Below, piece after piece: positions 53,171 through 61,155 of a stretch of DNA of 64,000 nt (its first letter is position 1; each line of letters opens with the position of its first letter). A program made the position numbers and the translations under genes. This stretch comes from JACDER01 sp963717765. GTDB taxonomy: Bacteria > Actinomycetota > Thermoleophilia > Gaiellales > Gaiellaceae. Location of the stretch: NCBI GenBank assembly GCA_963717765.1, contig CAVQWX010000003.1, positions 496,001-560,000 of the forward strand. Direction: 5' to 3'. A model generated the notes under the pieces. It saw nothing but the letters and a program-made list of their open reading frames with translations, had not been told where the DNA came from and searched no databases.

Positions 53171-55861
53171 TTGCCCTGGTTCCGACGGAGGAAGCAAAAG
53201 CTCGAGGCCCAGCAGGCCATGGAGGCCCCGGCCCCGATCGAAGAAGCACCTGAAGTAGAAGCACCCGAAGCGCCCGCCACGCCGGGCGAAGAGACACCAA
53301 AGACGACGACGACGAGGCGTAGGCGCGGCAGCCGCGGCGGCCGCAACCGCCGGAGGCCCGCGCAGACGGCGCAGGCCAAGGCCCAGGCCGAGACCGCCGA
53401 GAAGGCCGAGAAGTCCGAGAAGGCCGAGAAGCAGGAAACGCCGCAGCGGGCCAAGCCCGACCAGCCCGAGCGGAGGCCGGACCGCGGCGGCTCGCGCTCC
53501 GGCAGCCAGCGCCGGCGCGTGGCGACCAAGCGCGCCCCGCTTCCGCCCGCGAAGCGCGAGCTCGTCATCTCGGCCGACATAGGCGAGCAGCGGGTTGCAG
53601 TCCTCGAGGACGGCCAGGTCGCCGAGGTCTACCTCGAGCGTCCCGAGCGCCGCTCGATCGCCGGCAACATCTACAAGGGGAAGGTCGACAACGTCCTTCC
53701 CGGCATGGAGGCCGCCTTCGTCGACATCGGCCTCGACAAGAACGGGTTCCTGTTCGTCGACGAGATCGTCGGCCCCGAGCTCGAGGGCCGCGGCCAGCGC
53801 AAGATCCAGGACCTGATCGCGCGCGGACAGCAGATTCTCGTGCAGGCGGTGAAGGATCCGATGAAGTCGAAGGGCGCGCGCCTTACGACGGAGATCTCGC
53901 TCCCGGGCCGCTTCGTGGTCTTCGTCCCCAACGGCGAAGGCCTCGGCGTCTCGCGCCGGCTCGAGGACGACGAGCGCACGCGGCTGCGCGAGATCCTCAA
54001 GAAGCTCAAGCTGCCGCAGGGCGGCGTCATCGTCCGCACCGCGGCCGAGGGCGCGACCGCGGAGGACATCGAGCGCGACCTAGTCTTCCTGCAGCGCCTC
54101 TGGGACGAGATCCAGAGGCACGACAAGGAAGTGAGCGCGCCGACGCTCGTCTACCAGGAGTCCGAGCTGCCCCTGCGGGTCGTCCGCGACCTCTTCACGG
54201 ACGACTTCGAGCGGGCGCTCATCGACGACGACGCGACGTACAAGCGCGTCACCGGCTACCTGAAGAAGACGTCGCCGCACATGGTCGAGCGGGTCGTTCG
54301 CGACCGGGAGAGGGAACCGCTGTTCGAGCGCTTCGGCGTCGACCGTGAGATCCGCTCCACGCTCTCGCGCCGCGTCGACCTCCCCTCCGGCGGCTACCTG
54401 ATTCTCGACTACGCCGAGGCGTTCACGGTCATCGACGTCAACACCGGGCGGTTCACCGGCTCCCGGTCGAAGTCTTCCGGCGCGCGGCTCGAGGACACGA
54501 TCACCAAGAACAACCTCGAAGCGGTCAAGGAGGTCGTCCGCCAGCTCCGCCTGCGCGACATCGGCGGGATCATCGTCATCGACTTCATCGACATGGCGAA
54601 CCCGAAGAACCGGGCGCTGGTCGAGGACGCGCTCCGCACCGAGCTCGAGCGCGACCGGACGAAGACCTACGTCGTCGAGATTTCACCGCTCGGCCTCGTC
54701 GAGATGACGCGCCAGAACGTGACCGACGGGCCGCGCGAGATCCTGACCACGCGGTGCACGCTCTGTGACGGAGAAGGCGTGCTGATCTCCGAGGCAACGG
54801 CCGCGATCGAGATCGAGCGGCGCCTGCGCGGGCTGGCACGGCAATCCCGCAGCCAGGCGTTCCGCGTCGAGCTGAACGCTCGCGTCGCCGCCGTGGTCGT
54901 CGGCCCGGCCGCCGAGCGGCTACGGGCGATCGAGGAGCAGGTCAAGCGCCGCTTCTGGCTCGTCCCGCGCAAGGACGTCGACGTCGAGTACTTCAACGTT
55001 CTCTCCCAGGGTGCGCGTTCGAAGCTTGCGCCCAAGAACGGGATGGAGGAGGGCGCCGAAGTGCGCCTCGAGCTCGGCGAGGTCGGGCTCTACGACCCGG
55101 AGGCCGGTGTCGGCCGCACGAACGGCCACGCGGTGGTGGTCGGCGACGCGGCGAAGATGGTCGGCAAGAAGGTCAAGGTGCGGATCGAGCGCGTGCTCGA
55201 CGGCGTCGCGTACGCATCCCTCCTCACGCCGCCCGGCAAGCGGGCCGCAGTCGTGTCTCCGGTGACGGCGGAGCTCGAGGCCGTCAAGCCGACCCGGCAG
55301 CCCAGGCGCAAGCCGGCCGCCGAGGCCAAGGTCGAGACCGGGACCAAGAAGAACGAGACCGAGACCGCGGTCGAGGCCGAGGCGGCCGAGCCGGACGAGG
55401 CGCCGAAGGAAGGCGCCGCGGACGACCCGGAGAAGCCGAAGCGGAGGACGAGGCGCGGGTCGCGGGGAGGACGGAGGCGGAACAAGCCGGCCACGTCGCC
55501 CGCCGCCGCGTCCGCGGAAACCGCTGCCGCGCCCGCGGAAACCGCTGCCGCGTCCGCGGAAACCGCTGCCGCGTCCGCGGAGAACGCTGCCGCGTCCGTG
55601 GAGACCGCCGCGGGGTCCGCTGACGGCGACGCCGGCGGCAACGGCCAGGTCGAGGCGCGGATCCACGTGCCCGAGCCCGAGCTCGGCCAGGCAGAGCCCG
55701 ACGCCAAGGAGGAACCCAGCCAGAACGGTGCGGAGGCGGAGGAGCCGCCGGCCGACGGGGAGGCGCCGAGGCCTCGCCGGCGCACGCGCCGCGGCTCCCG
55801 CGGGGGTCGCAACCGGCGCAAGAAGGCGCCGGCAACCACGGAACAGGGTTCGGACAGCTAG
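53171..55861 (+). CDS. rne: Ribonuclease E/G
   Basis: An 896-residue endoribonuclease for mRNA decay and rRNA maturation. A disordered basic N-terminus (about 1-125) is followed by the S1 domain (about 145-230: NIYKGKVDNVLPGMEAAFVD), the RNase H-like/DNase I-like catalytic core with metal-binding D422 (VIDVNTGRFTG) and D471 (VIDFIDM), and the zinc link C529-TL-C532. The long C-terminal tail (about 720-896) is low-complexity with five 7-residue repeats. A basic motif RRRTRRGSRGGR or close variant occurs three times (N-terminal, about residue 757 and near the end). The product can organise a degradosome. rplU follows immediately. Confidence 0.95.
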   Translation: MPWFRRRKQKLEAQQAMEAPAPIEEAPEVEAPEAPATPGEETPKTTTTRRRRGSRGGRNRRRPAQTAQAKAQAETAEKAEKSEKAEKQETPQRAKPDQPERRPDRGGSRSGSQRRRVATKRAPLPPAKRELVISADIGEQRVAVLEDGQVAEVYLERPERRSIAGNIYKGKVDNVLPGMEAAFVDIGLDKNGFLFVDEIVGPELEGRGQRKIQDLIARGQQILVQAVKDPMKSKGARLTTEISLPGRFVVFVPNGEGLGVSRRLEDDERTRLREILKKLKLPQGGVIVRTAAEGATAEDIERDLVFLQRLWDEIQRHDKEVSAPTLVYQESELPLRVVRDLFTDDFERALIDDDATYKRVTGYLKKTSPHMVERVVRDREREPLFERFGVDREIRSTLSRRVDLPSGGYLILDYAEAFTVIDVNTGRFTGSRSKSSGARLEDTITKNNLEAVKEVVRQLRLRDIGGIIVIDFIDMANPKNRALVEDALRTELERDRTKTYVVEISPLGLVEMTRQNVTDGPREILTTRCTLCDGEGVLISEATAAIEIERRLRGLARQSRSQAFRVELNARVAAVVVGPAAERLRAIEEQVKRRFWLVPRKDVDVEYFNVLSQGARSKLAPKNGMEEGAEVRLELGEVGLYDPEAGVGRTNGHAVVVGDAAKMVGKKVKVRIERVLDGVAYASLLTPPGKRAAVVSPVTAELEAVKPTRQPRRKPAAEAKVETGTKKNETETAVEAEAAEPDEAPKEGAADDPEKPKRRTRRGSRGGRRRNKPATSPAAASAETAAAPAETAAASAETAAASAENAAASVETAAGSADGDAGGNGQVEARIHVPEPELGQAEPDAKEEPSQNGAEAEEPPADGEAPRPRRRTRRGSRGGRNRRKKAPATTEQGSDS
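55505..55609 (+). repeat. Five tandem 21-bp units in rne
   Basis: Units start at 55505, 55526, 55547, 55568 and 55589 and encode variants of AASAETA. The first three are nearly identical and the last two have drifted. The repeat length is a whole number of codons, so copy-number change would not shift the frame. Confidence 0.85.
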
Positions 55862-55864
55862 AAT
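55859..55864 (+). promoter_or_regulatory. -10 of the rplU-rpmA operon
   Basis: TAGAAT overlaps the rne stop codon and would start RNA about 30 bases before rplU, giving the ribosomal protein pair its own promoter. Confidence 0.4.
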
Positions 55865-55903
55865 TTCCGCGCCGCGGGCGTCCAGCCCGCGTTCTTACGT
55901 GAC

Positions 55904-56338
55904 ATGAGCTACGCAATCATCAAACTGGCGGGCAAGCAGTACCGCGTGCAGGAAGGCGACCGGATCCTCGTCGACCGGCTGGGTCAGGACGAGGGCAAGA
56001 CCTTCCATCCCGACGTGCTGCTCTATGCCGACAACGGCAAGACGCAGTTCGCGCCCAAGGGCGTGCAGGTGACAGCCAAGATCGTGTCGCACACCCTGGG
56101 CGACAAGATCCGGGTCGGCAAGTACCGCCGCAGGACGGGTTACAGCAAGCACACCGGGCACCGCAGCCGGATGTCCGAGGTGGAGATCCAGAAGGTGGCA
56201 ACGCGGGCCGCGACGACCAGGAAGCCGGCGCAGGCCGAAGAAAAGCCGGACGCGGTCGAGAAGAAGCCGGCGGCGACGAAACCGGCCGCGCGCAAGCCCG
56301 CAGCGGCCAAGAAGGAGACGGAGAGCAATGGCTCATAA
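55904..56338 (+). CDS. rplU: Ribosomal protein bL21 with long Lys/Ala tail
   Basis: A 144-residue 50S protein. The L21 core occupies about the first 100 residues (YAIIKLAGKQYRVQEGDRIL; KIRVGKYRRRTGYSKHTGHR). The remaining 40 residues form an Ala/Lys/Pro tail (KPAATKPAARKPAAAKK) not present in typical L21 and probably disordered and rRNA-binding. ATG 55904. The stop overlaps the rpmA start by 11 bases. Confidence 0.96.
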   Translation: MSYAIIKLAGKQYRVQEGDRILVDRLGQDEGKTFHPDVLLYADNGKTQFAPKGVQVTAKIVSHTLGDKIRVGKYRRRTGYSKHTGHRSRMSEVEIQKVATRAATTRKPAQAEEKPDAVEKKPAATKPAARKPAAAKKETESNGS

Positions 56339-56573
56339 GAAAGGACTCGGCTCGTCCCGGAACGGGCGCGACTCGAACCCGAAGATGCTGGGCGTCAAGA
56401 TCTTCGACGGCCAGGAAGTGAAGGCCGGGATGATCATCGTGCGTCAGCGCGGGACGCGCTTTCGCCACGGCCCCGGCACCGGCCTCGGAAGAGACCACAC
56501 GATCTTCGCCAAGCGCGACGGCAAGGTCGAGTTCCGCACGAGCGGCGAGCGCCGCTCGATCTCCGTCACGTAA
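56328..56573 (+). CDS. rpmA: Ribosomal protein bL27
   Basis: An 81-residue 50S protein whose N-terminus reaches the peptidyl transferase centre: MAHKKGLGSSRNGRDSNPKM, without the cleavable leader seen in Firmicutes. GTRFRHGPGTGLGRDHTIFA is conserved. It starts inside rplU and is followed by a strong terminator. Confidence 0.97.
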   Translation: MAHKKGLGSSRNGRDSNPKMLGVKIFDGQEVKAGMIIVRQRGTRFRHGPGTGLGRDHTIFAKRDGKVEFRTSGERRSISVT

Positions 56574-56574
56574 C

Positions 56575-56601
56575 CGTGGGGGAACCCATGGTTCCCCCAC
56601 G
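56575..56601 (+). terminator. Terminator after rpmA
   Basis: CGTGGGGGAACC (56575-56586) and GGTTCCCCCACG (56590-56601) form a perfect 12-bp stem with loop CAT, directly after the stop. It lacks a T run, as is common at this GC content. Confidence 0.8.
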
Positions 56602-56705
56602 AGCCCCCTCCTTCACTCCTCGCCGCAGTCGAGCGGGGAAGCGGGCTGCGCTCGGGCAGAGCCCGGCTCCGCCCGCCCGATACCTTCCTGCGATCGTGCC
56701 TCGGA

Positions 56706-57893
56706 ATGTTTCACGATAGGGCGCGGATCTTCGTCGCGGCAGGGAGAGGTGGCGACGGCAGCATGTCGTTCCGCCGGGAATACCGCGTGCCCAAAGGCGG
56801 TCCCGACGGTGGTGACGGCGGCCCAGGCGGAGACGTCGTCCTGGTGGCGGATCCCGACCTGCGTGACCTGAGCTCGTTCCAGCGGGGTCGACGGTTCCGG
56901 GCCGGACGCGGCGAGCACGGACGCGGTGCGAACAAGACTGGCGCGGCCGGCGAAACGGTCGAATTGCGCGTCCCGGTGGGGACGCAGGTGTTCGACGAGG
57001 ATGGGACGATCCTGGCCGACCTGACCGGTCCGCGCTCGCGTGCCGCCGTGGCCGAGGGCGGGGCCGGCGGTCGCGGAAACAAGCGCTTCGCCTCTCCGAC
57101 GCGGCAGACGCCGCGCTTCGCCGAGACGGGCCTTCCCGGCGAGGAGCGTGCGCTCGAGCTCCGGCTCAAGCTGCTCGCCGACGCGGCCCTTTCCGGCCTG
57201 CCGAACGCAGGCAAGTCTTCGCTTCTGCGCCGGATCTCGAACGCTCAGCCGAAGGTCGCGGAGTACCCGTTCACGACGCTCGAGCCCGTGCTCGGAACGG
57301 TGGATGCGCCGGACGGCCGCCAGCTGACGGTGGCGGACGTGCCCGGGCTGATCGAAGGCGCGAGCGAGGGTGTCGGGCTCGGCCACGAGTTCCTCGCTCA
57401 TCTGGAACGCGCGCGCATGCTCGTGCACGTGATCGATGCCGCGGCAGAAGATCCCGCCGAGCAGTTCCACGTCGTCGACCGCGAGCTCTCCGCCTACGGC
57501 GCCGGCCTGGGCGAGCTGCCGCAGATCGTCGTGCTGAACAAGATCGACCTCCTTCCGGATCCGCCGCAGCCCGAGTTCCACGATCCGCGCGTCGTCCGTG
57601 TCTTCGCCCTGTCGTGCGCGACCGGGGAGGGAGTTGAGGAGTTCCGCCGCGGGCTCTTCGAGCTCGTGCCGGCCGCGGAGCCGGCCGTGGAAGAGGAGGT
57701 CCCGGTCCCCGACTTCCTCGTGTATCGCCCCAAGCCGAAGGCGCGGCCGTACCGCATCTTCCGCACTGACCGCGGCTTCCGTATCACCGGAACGCCGCCC
57801 GAGGGCGAGGAGCTGGAGAAGGCGCTGAAGGCGGCCGGGGCGCGCAAGGGCGCCGAGGTCGAGATCGGAGACGAGGTCTTCGAGCTCGCGTGA
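56706..57893 (+). CDS. obgE: Obg GTPase (ribosome assembly)
   Basis: A 395-residue GTPase with all three domains: the Gly-rich Obg fold (RREYRVPKGGPDGGDGGPGG), the G domain (GLPNAGKSS, DVPGLIEGA, NKID) and a C-terminal OCT domain (RPYRIFRTDRGFRITGTPPE). It acts on the 50S subunit, matching its ribosomal neighbours. ATG 56706 gives the family N-terminus MFHDRARIFVAAGRGGDGS. The TGA overlaps the nadD GTG by 4 bases. Confidence 0.96.
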   Translation: MFHDRARIFVAAGRGGDGSMSFRREYRVPKGGPDGGDGGPGGDVVLVADPDLRDLSSFQRGRRFRAGRGEHGRGANKTGAAGETVELRVPVGTQVFDEDGTILADLTGPRSRAAVAEGGAGGRGNKRFASPTRQTPRFAETGLPGEERALELRLKLLADAALSGLPNAGKSSLLRRISNAQPKVAEYPFTTLEPVLGTVDAPDGRQLTVADVPGLIEGASEGVGLGHEFLAHLERARMLVHVIDAAAEDPAEQFHVVDRELSAYGAGLGELPQIVVLNKIDLLPDPPQPEFHDPRVVRVFALSCATGEGVEEFRRGLFELVPAAEPAVEEEVPVPDFLVYRPKPKARPYRIFRTDRGFRITGTPPEGEELEKALKAAGARKGAEVEIGDEVFELA

Positions 57894-58411
57894 CCGGGCT
57901 CTACGGAGGTGCATTCGACCCGCCGCACAACGGCCACGTTGCGCTCGCGGACGCGGCTCGGCGTCGCTTCGCATTCGATCGCTTCGTTGTCCTCGTCGCG
58001 GAACGGCCGGGATACAAGCCGGTGCACGCACCGGCGGACGTCCGCCTACGGCTGGCCCGCGCGGCGTTTCCGGGAATGGAGATCGAGCTCGATCCGTATG
58101 CGTACACGGTCGACATGCTGCGCGCCCGCGAGTGGGACGATCCCGTCTTTCTCGTCGGCGCGGACCAGCTGGCCGCCTTCGCGTCGTGGAAGGAGCCCCA
58201 AGCTGTGCTCGAGCTGGCTCGGCTCGGCGTGGCGACTCGTCCCGGATACCTCGTTGCGCCGCGGAACCGAGTAGACGTCTTCGAGATCCCGCCGGTCGAC
58301 GTGTCGTCCGGCGAAGTCCGTCGCCGCGTCGCCGAGGGAGAGGCCGTCGACGAGCTCGTTCCGCCGGCCGTCGCGGGTCTCATCGAGCGGCTCGGCGTCT
58401 ATCGTCGGTGA
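57890..58411 (+). CDS. nadD: Nicotinate-nucleotide adenylyltransferase
   Basis: A 173-residue NAD biosynthesis enzyme. The nucleotidyltransferase motif is GGAFDPPHNGHV and the C-terminal VSSGEVRRRV replaces ISSTxIR. GTG 57890 is coupled to obgE by the GTGA overlap. The obgE-nadD-rsfS order is widespread in bacteria. Confidence 0.95.
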   Translation: MTGLYGGAFDPPHNGHVALADAARRRFAFDRFVVLVAERPGYKPVHAPADVRLRLARAAFPGMEIELDPYAYTVDMLRAREWDDPVFLVGADQLAAFASWKEPQAVLELARLGVATRPGYLVAPRNRVDVFEIPPVDVSSGEVRRRVAEGEAVDELVPPAVAGLIERLGVYRR

Positions 58412-58418
58412 CCCGGGC

Positions 58419-58424
58419 TACACT
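58419..58424 (+). promoter_or_regulatory. -10 element before rsfS
   Basis: TACACT lies between nadD and rsfS; RNA would start near 58431, giving a leader of about 26 bases to the CTG candidate start. Confidence 0.35.
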
Positions 58425-58456
58425 GATCCTGCACTCGCAAGGGATCTGAAGAGCCT

Positions 58457-58813
58457 CTGAACTCACACGAACAAGCCCGCCGCATAGCCGGCCTTGCCCA
58501 GGAGAAGCTGGCGAAGGACGTCGTCATCCTCGACATGCGGCCCGTCTGCGCCTTCACCGACTATTTCGTCATCGTCAGCGGGATGAACCCGCGCCAGACG
58601 AAGGCGATCTGGGACGAGGTCTACATCAGGATGAAGCACGATGAAGGCTCGGTGCCGGTCGCGGTCGACGGTGACCGCGAGGCGAGCTGGATCGTTGCGG
58701 ACTACCTCGACGTGGTCCTGCACGTGTTCACGCCGGACGCGCGGCAGTACTACCGGCTCGAGGATCTCTGGTCGGATGTGCCGTCCGAGACGGTCGAAGC
58801 CGTCTCGGTCTAA
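58457..58813 (+). CDS. rsfS: Ribosomal silencing factor RsfS
   Basis: This small protein binds bL14 and blocks subunit joining in starvation. VVILDMRPVCAFTDYFVIVS and YYRLEDLWSD are diagnostic. The family N-terminus (EQARRIAGLAQEKLAKDVVI) is fully present upstream of the first ATG (58535), but the frame between the last upstream stop and that ATG contains no ATG, GTG or TTG. CTG 58457 is therefore the best start, giving 118 residues; AAGGGA lies 12 bases before it, rather far. Starting at 58535 would delete the first helix. Confidence 0.88.
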   Translation: MNSHEQARRIAGLAQEKLAKDVVILDMRPVCAFTDYFVIVSGMNPRQTKAIWDEVYIRMKHDEGSVPVAVDGDREASWIVADYLDVVLHVFTPDARQYYRLEDLWSDVPSETVEAVSV

Positions 58814-58847
58814 ATCGGCGTTCCTCGAAGCTACACTTGGGCGTCCC

Positions 58848-58920
58848 GGGGCCGTAGCTCAGTTGGAAGAGCGTCTGGCTGGCAGCCAGAAGGTCAGGGG
58901 TTCGAATCCCCTCGGCTCCA
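58848..58920 (+). tRNA. tRNA-Ala (GGC)
   Basis: The acceptor GGGGCCG (58848-58854) pairs with CGGCTCC (58913-58919) with one G-T pair; discriminator A58920. The anticodon stem TCTGG/CCAGA has loop CTGGCAG, so the anticodon is GGC. TACACT (58832-58837) is the likely -10. Confidence 0.94.
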
Positions 58921-58923
58921 TAG

Positions 58924-58969
58924 CCGCCGAAAATCTCGCGCCGCTCCGCGGCGCTCCAATTTTCGGCGG
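58924..58969 (+). repeat. Compound palindrome adjoining tRNA-Ala
   Basis: The outer arms CCGCCGAAAAT (58924-58934) and ATTTTCGGCGG (58959-58969) are perfect 11-bp complements. They enclose a second perfect hairpin, GCGCCGC TCC GCGGCGC (58938-58954). It begins three bases after the tRNA and shares its arms with the repeat at 17839. Confidence 0.7.
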
Positions 58970-59000
58970 GGGTGGTGTTTCTGAAGTAGCGGCGCAACTT

Positions 59001-59027
59001 GCGGAGCCGGGCAAAGCCCGCCTCCGC
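59001..59027 (+). terminator. Hairpin downstream of the tRNA-Ala palindrome
   Basis: GCGGAG-C-CGGGC / GCCCG-C-CTCCGC pair around loop AAA with one C-C mismatch. It may end tRNA transcription or belong to the same repeat unit. It is preceded by a 23-base stretch that resembles 11401-11423 at 19 positions. Confidence 0.4.
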
Positions 59028-59153
59028 GCCGTCAGAGTCCACGTTCGTCCTTAAGGCTGCGGACGTCGAGGCGGGTACAACGACTCGTCCGTCCGTCTGC
59101 TCTTGAAGCACGGGTTGGTCCGGTGACCTTGTACGGGCTGCTCGCAGAACGAG

Positions 59154-59498
59154 ATGCAGGGCCAGGAGGCGTTGACCCGAGGGCTCGCGCGGGCGGTCCA
59201 CCGTCTGGCCGATCCAAACACGCTCGTGCTCCGGATCGGCGTCGATGAGTCGGGCGTGTTCGGGGCGGGCTTGGCACGCGACAGGGGAGGGTTCGATCTC
59301 GCCGAAGAGCTTTCTCGAGAGTCCGCCCCCGCGTTGTGGTCGTCCTGGTCGATCCTGTCGCTGAGCGACGCTGAAGCGAAGTCGTTGCAGCGCGAGCTGA
59401 TCGTGTTGTGGAAGCGCTATCAGGGCGGCTCGGGCCCGACGCGCTACGCGCTTCCGCCTCGCGCTTGTCCCCGATCGCGAAAGCTGAGGCGGGGGTGA
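59154..59498 (+). pseudogene. C-terminal fragment of an ArsR-like winged-helix regulator
   Basis: The frame carries WSSWSILSLSDAEAKSLQRE then LIVLWKRYQGGSGPTRYAL, which looks like the C-terminal helices of ArsR-type regulators in actinobacteria. No DNA-binding winged helix precedes it. The expected C-terminus (RFRLALVPDRES followed by TGA at about 59477) is in another frame, so an indel near 59445-59450 is likely. It is read towards the membrane gene on the other strand. Confidence 0.5.
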
Positions 59499-59945
59499 CG
59501 CGGGCTCACGCGGCGCACGGGCTAGTCGGCGAGGGCTCAGCCAGGCGCCGTAGACGACGTGCCAGACGAGGTACGCCGCCAGTCGGAAGGTCAGGGTTGC
59601 GAGGAACCCGAAGGTCCAGAACAGATATCCCTGGAGCACGTTCGTGAGAAACAGCGGCCGGACGAGGAAGCCGAGGGCCCGCGCCTTGGCGAGACCGGGC
59701 GCCTCGCGTGCGACCGCGATCATGTACAGCGAGGGCTCGTAGAGCGCAGCGCTCACCGCCGCGACCCAGGACGCCGGCTCCCTGACACCGTCGCCGAACG
59801 CGATCACCGGCAGCCAGACGAGCACCGAGATCGCGAAGAGCCGCAGCATCACCTCGAGGAGGATCGCCCCGTACGCATAGAAGAGCGGGGAGAATGCCCC
59901 CTCGAGATGCACCGGAGCGGGTTGGTGCAAGTCGGTCACCACCAT
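59496..59945 (-). CDS. Polytopic membrane protein with no natural stop
   Basis: From ATG 59943-59945 the reverse strand encodes about 140 membrane-type residues with four hydrophobic segments (YAYGAILLEVMLRLFAISVL; ASWVAAVSAALYEPSLYMIA; FLTNVLQGYLFWTFGFLATL; FRLAAYLVWHVVYGAWL). After SPRRLARAP the frame stays open for another 260 codons over the regulator fragment and tRNA-Ala, which is not credible coding; the true stop was probably lost by an indel. The end given is approximate. The family is not recognised. Confidence 0.5.
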
Positions 59946-60075
59946 CCAGGCGCCGGAGGCCTTTGTCGAGGTGTCCTGCGGGAGGGACGGCGCACGAGGC
60001 GGGTTCAAGTCCGGCTAGTCCTGCTCTTTACCCCTGCATGCTTAGGATGCGCCGACCGATGAGGGCGTTCGCGAC

Positions 60076-60219
60076 ATGAGTGTCTGGGCCGCCTCGGCTG
60101 TGCTCGCGGCGGTGTTCCTGACCGCCGCGGCCTCGAAGCTGATCGATCGCGAACGCAGCCGCGCGTCGGTCGCTGCGTTTGGAGTCCCTGCGCGGGAAGC
60201 CGAACGGCCTATGGAGTGA
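60076..60219 (+). pseudogene. N-terminal fragment of a MauE/DoxX-family membrane protein
   Basis: The 47-codon frame MSVWAASAVLAAVFLTAAAS then KLIDRERSRASVAAFGVPA is the first helix and loop of MauE-type proteins (AxSKLxDxxR...FGVP). The remaining three or four helices are missing. The GTGA at its end starts the next gene, so the fragment may still be translated. Confidence 0.6.
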
Positions 60220-60849
60220 CCGCGACCTCGAGCGCGGTGCTGATCGAGCCCGCCGGGCAGACGGCATCCGCGCCGGCGCGGGGCCCCCAGGAGATCGTCG
60301 AGCTAGTGGACACGAGGTTCGCGCCCGACGACGAACAGCGGTACCCGCGGCGTGCGCTGATCGCCCGCGCGGCCGGTGGCGCCGCCACCCTCGGCGTGTT
60401 CCCGCTCGTAGCAGCCGCATGCGGGTCCAGCACGCCGTCGACGACAAGCTCCTCGACGACCACGACGTCGACGCCGACGAAGTCGCTCAAGGTCGGTGAC
60501 GCGTACATCTGCCACCAGACGTACGCGCTCTGCACCAATGCGGCGTGCGTGCCGTCCGCGGACGACCCCAACGTCGTGGTCTGCGACTGCGTCGTCGAGC
60601 CCGGCTACTCGGTCGGGTTCAAGCCTTGCCCACAGCGAGCCCCCCACGGGACCGCGCTGTACTCGAACTTCTCGACGGCGCTGGCCACGAGCGGCGTCCG
60701 CGCGATGACTCGGGGACTGCAACACGGATACCTGCAAGACCACGGTCTGGTCGGGCGCGCACAACAATGTGGGCGGCGCACAGGTCGCCGCCGCGTTGAA
60801 GAAGCTCGGTCAGCCGCTGCGGTTCCCCAAGGCCTGCCCGAAGTCATAG
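60216..60849 (+). pseudogene. Cys-rich secreted lipoprotein gene with one frameshift
   Basis: From GTG 60216 the product has RRALIARAAGGAATLGVFPL, a Tat-like or ordinary leader with lipobox VAAAC, then a Ser/Thr linker and a cysteine-rich domain (YICHQTYALCTNAACVPS, VVVCDCVVEPGYSVGFKPCP). Near 60706-60717 the sense switches frame: CNTDTCKTTVWSGAHNNVGG and LKKLGQPLRFPKACPKS end at TAG 60847-60849. The rejoined protein is about 210 residues with paired cysteines. Coupling to the MauE fragment suggests a former redox or thiol-related pair; this is inference. Confidence 0.6.
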
Positions 60850-61142
60850 ACGATTCTTCGCCGCCCCTCTGATAGCGGTACGACAAGCGTGGCGCCTATG
60901 AATTTCGCGCACTAGCCGACCAACGGCGTTTCTGGCAGGTTTCGCCAGAGATTCCACGGTCTTTTTAGTCCATCTGCGCTCGCGCAAACCGTTCGATCTG
61001 CGCTTTTCGAACCGCCTACGGAGTTCGAGCGAAGATGACTCGAATGCCTGGCAGGATTCGCACTTATTCGACCAGAAAGTGAGGACTAGCACAGGGCATC
61101 TCGGGGTAGGGGCATTCGCACACATAACGGCGCAAAAACCCG
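60850..61142. other. Gene-free upstream region
   Basis: About 290 bases without a convincing gene. It is less GC-rich than the surroundings, with a TTTTTAG stretch near 60963, and contains two similar CTGGCAGG-TTCGC strings (about 60934 and 61050). It probably holds the promoter of the duplicated-domain protein. Confidence 0.4.
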
Positions 61143-61155
61143 AAGGAGGATTCTT

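Noticed and set aside
55505..55609. Tandem repeats considered as a CRISPR array
   Set aside because: The units abut without spacers and encode in-frame protein repeats; no cas gene is present anywhere in the window.
58728..60008. A 426-codon reverse frame containing GIRTPDLLAASQTLFQLSY
   Set aside because: That peptide is the well-known spurious translation of a tRNA gene (here tRNA-Ala); only the N-terminal 140 membrane-type residues look coding.
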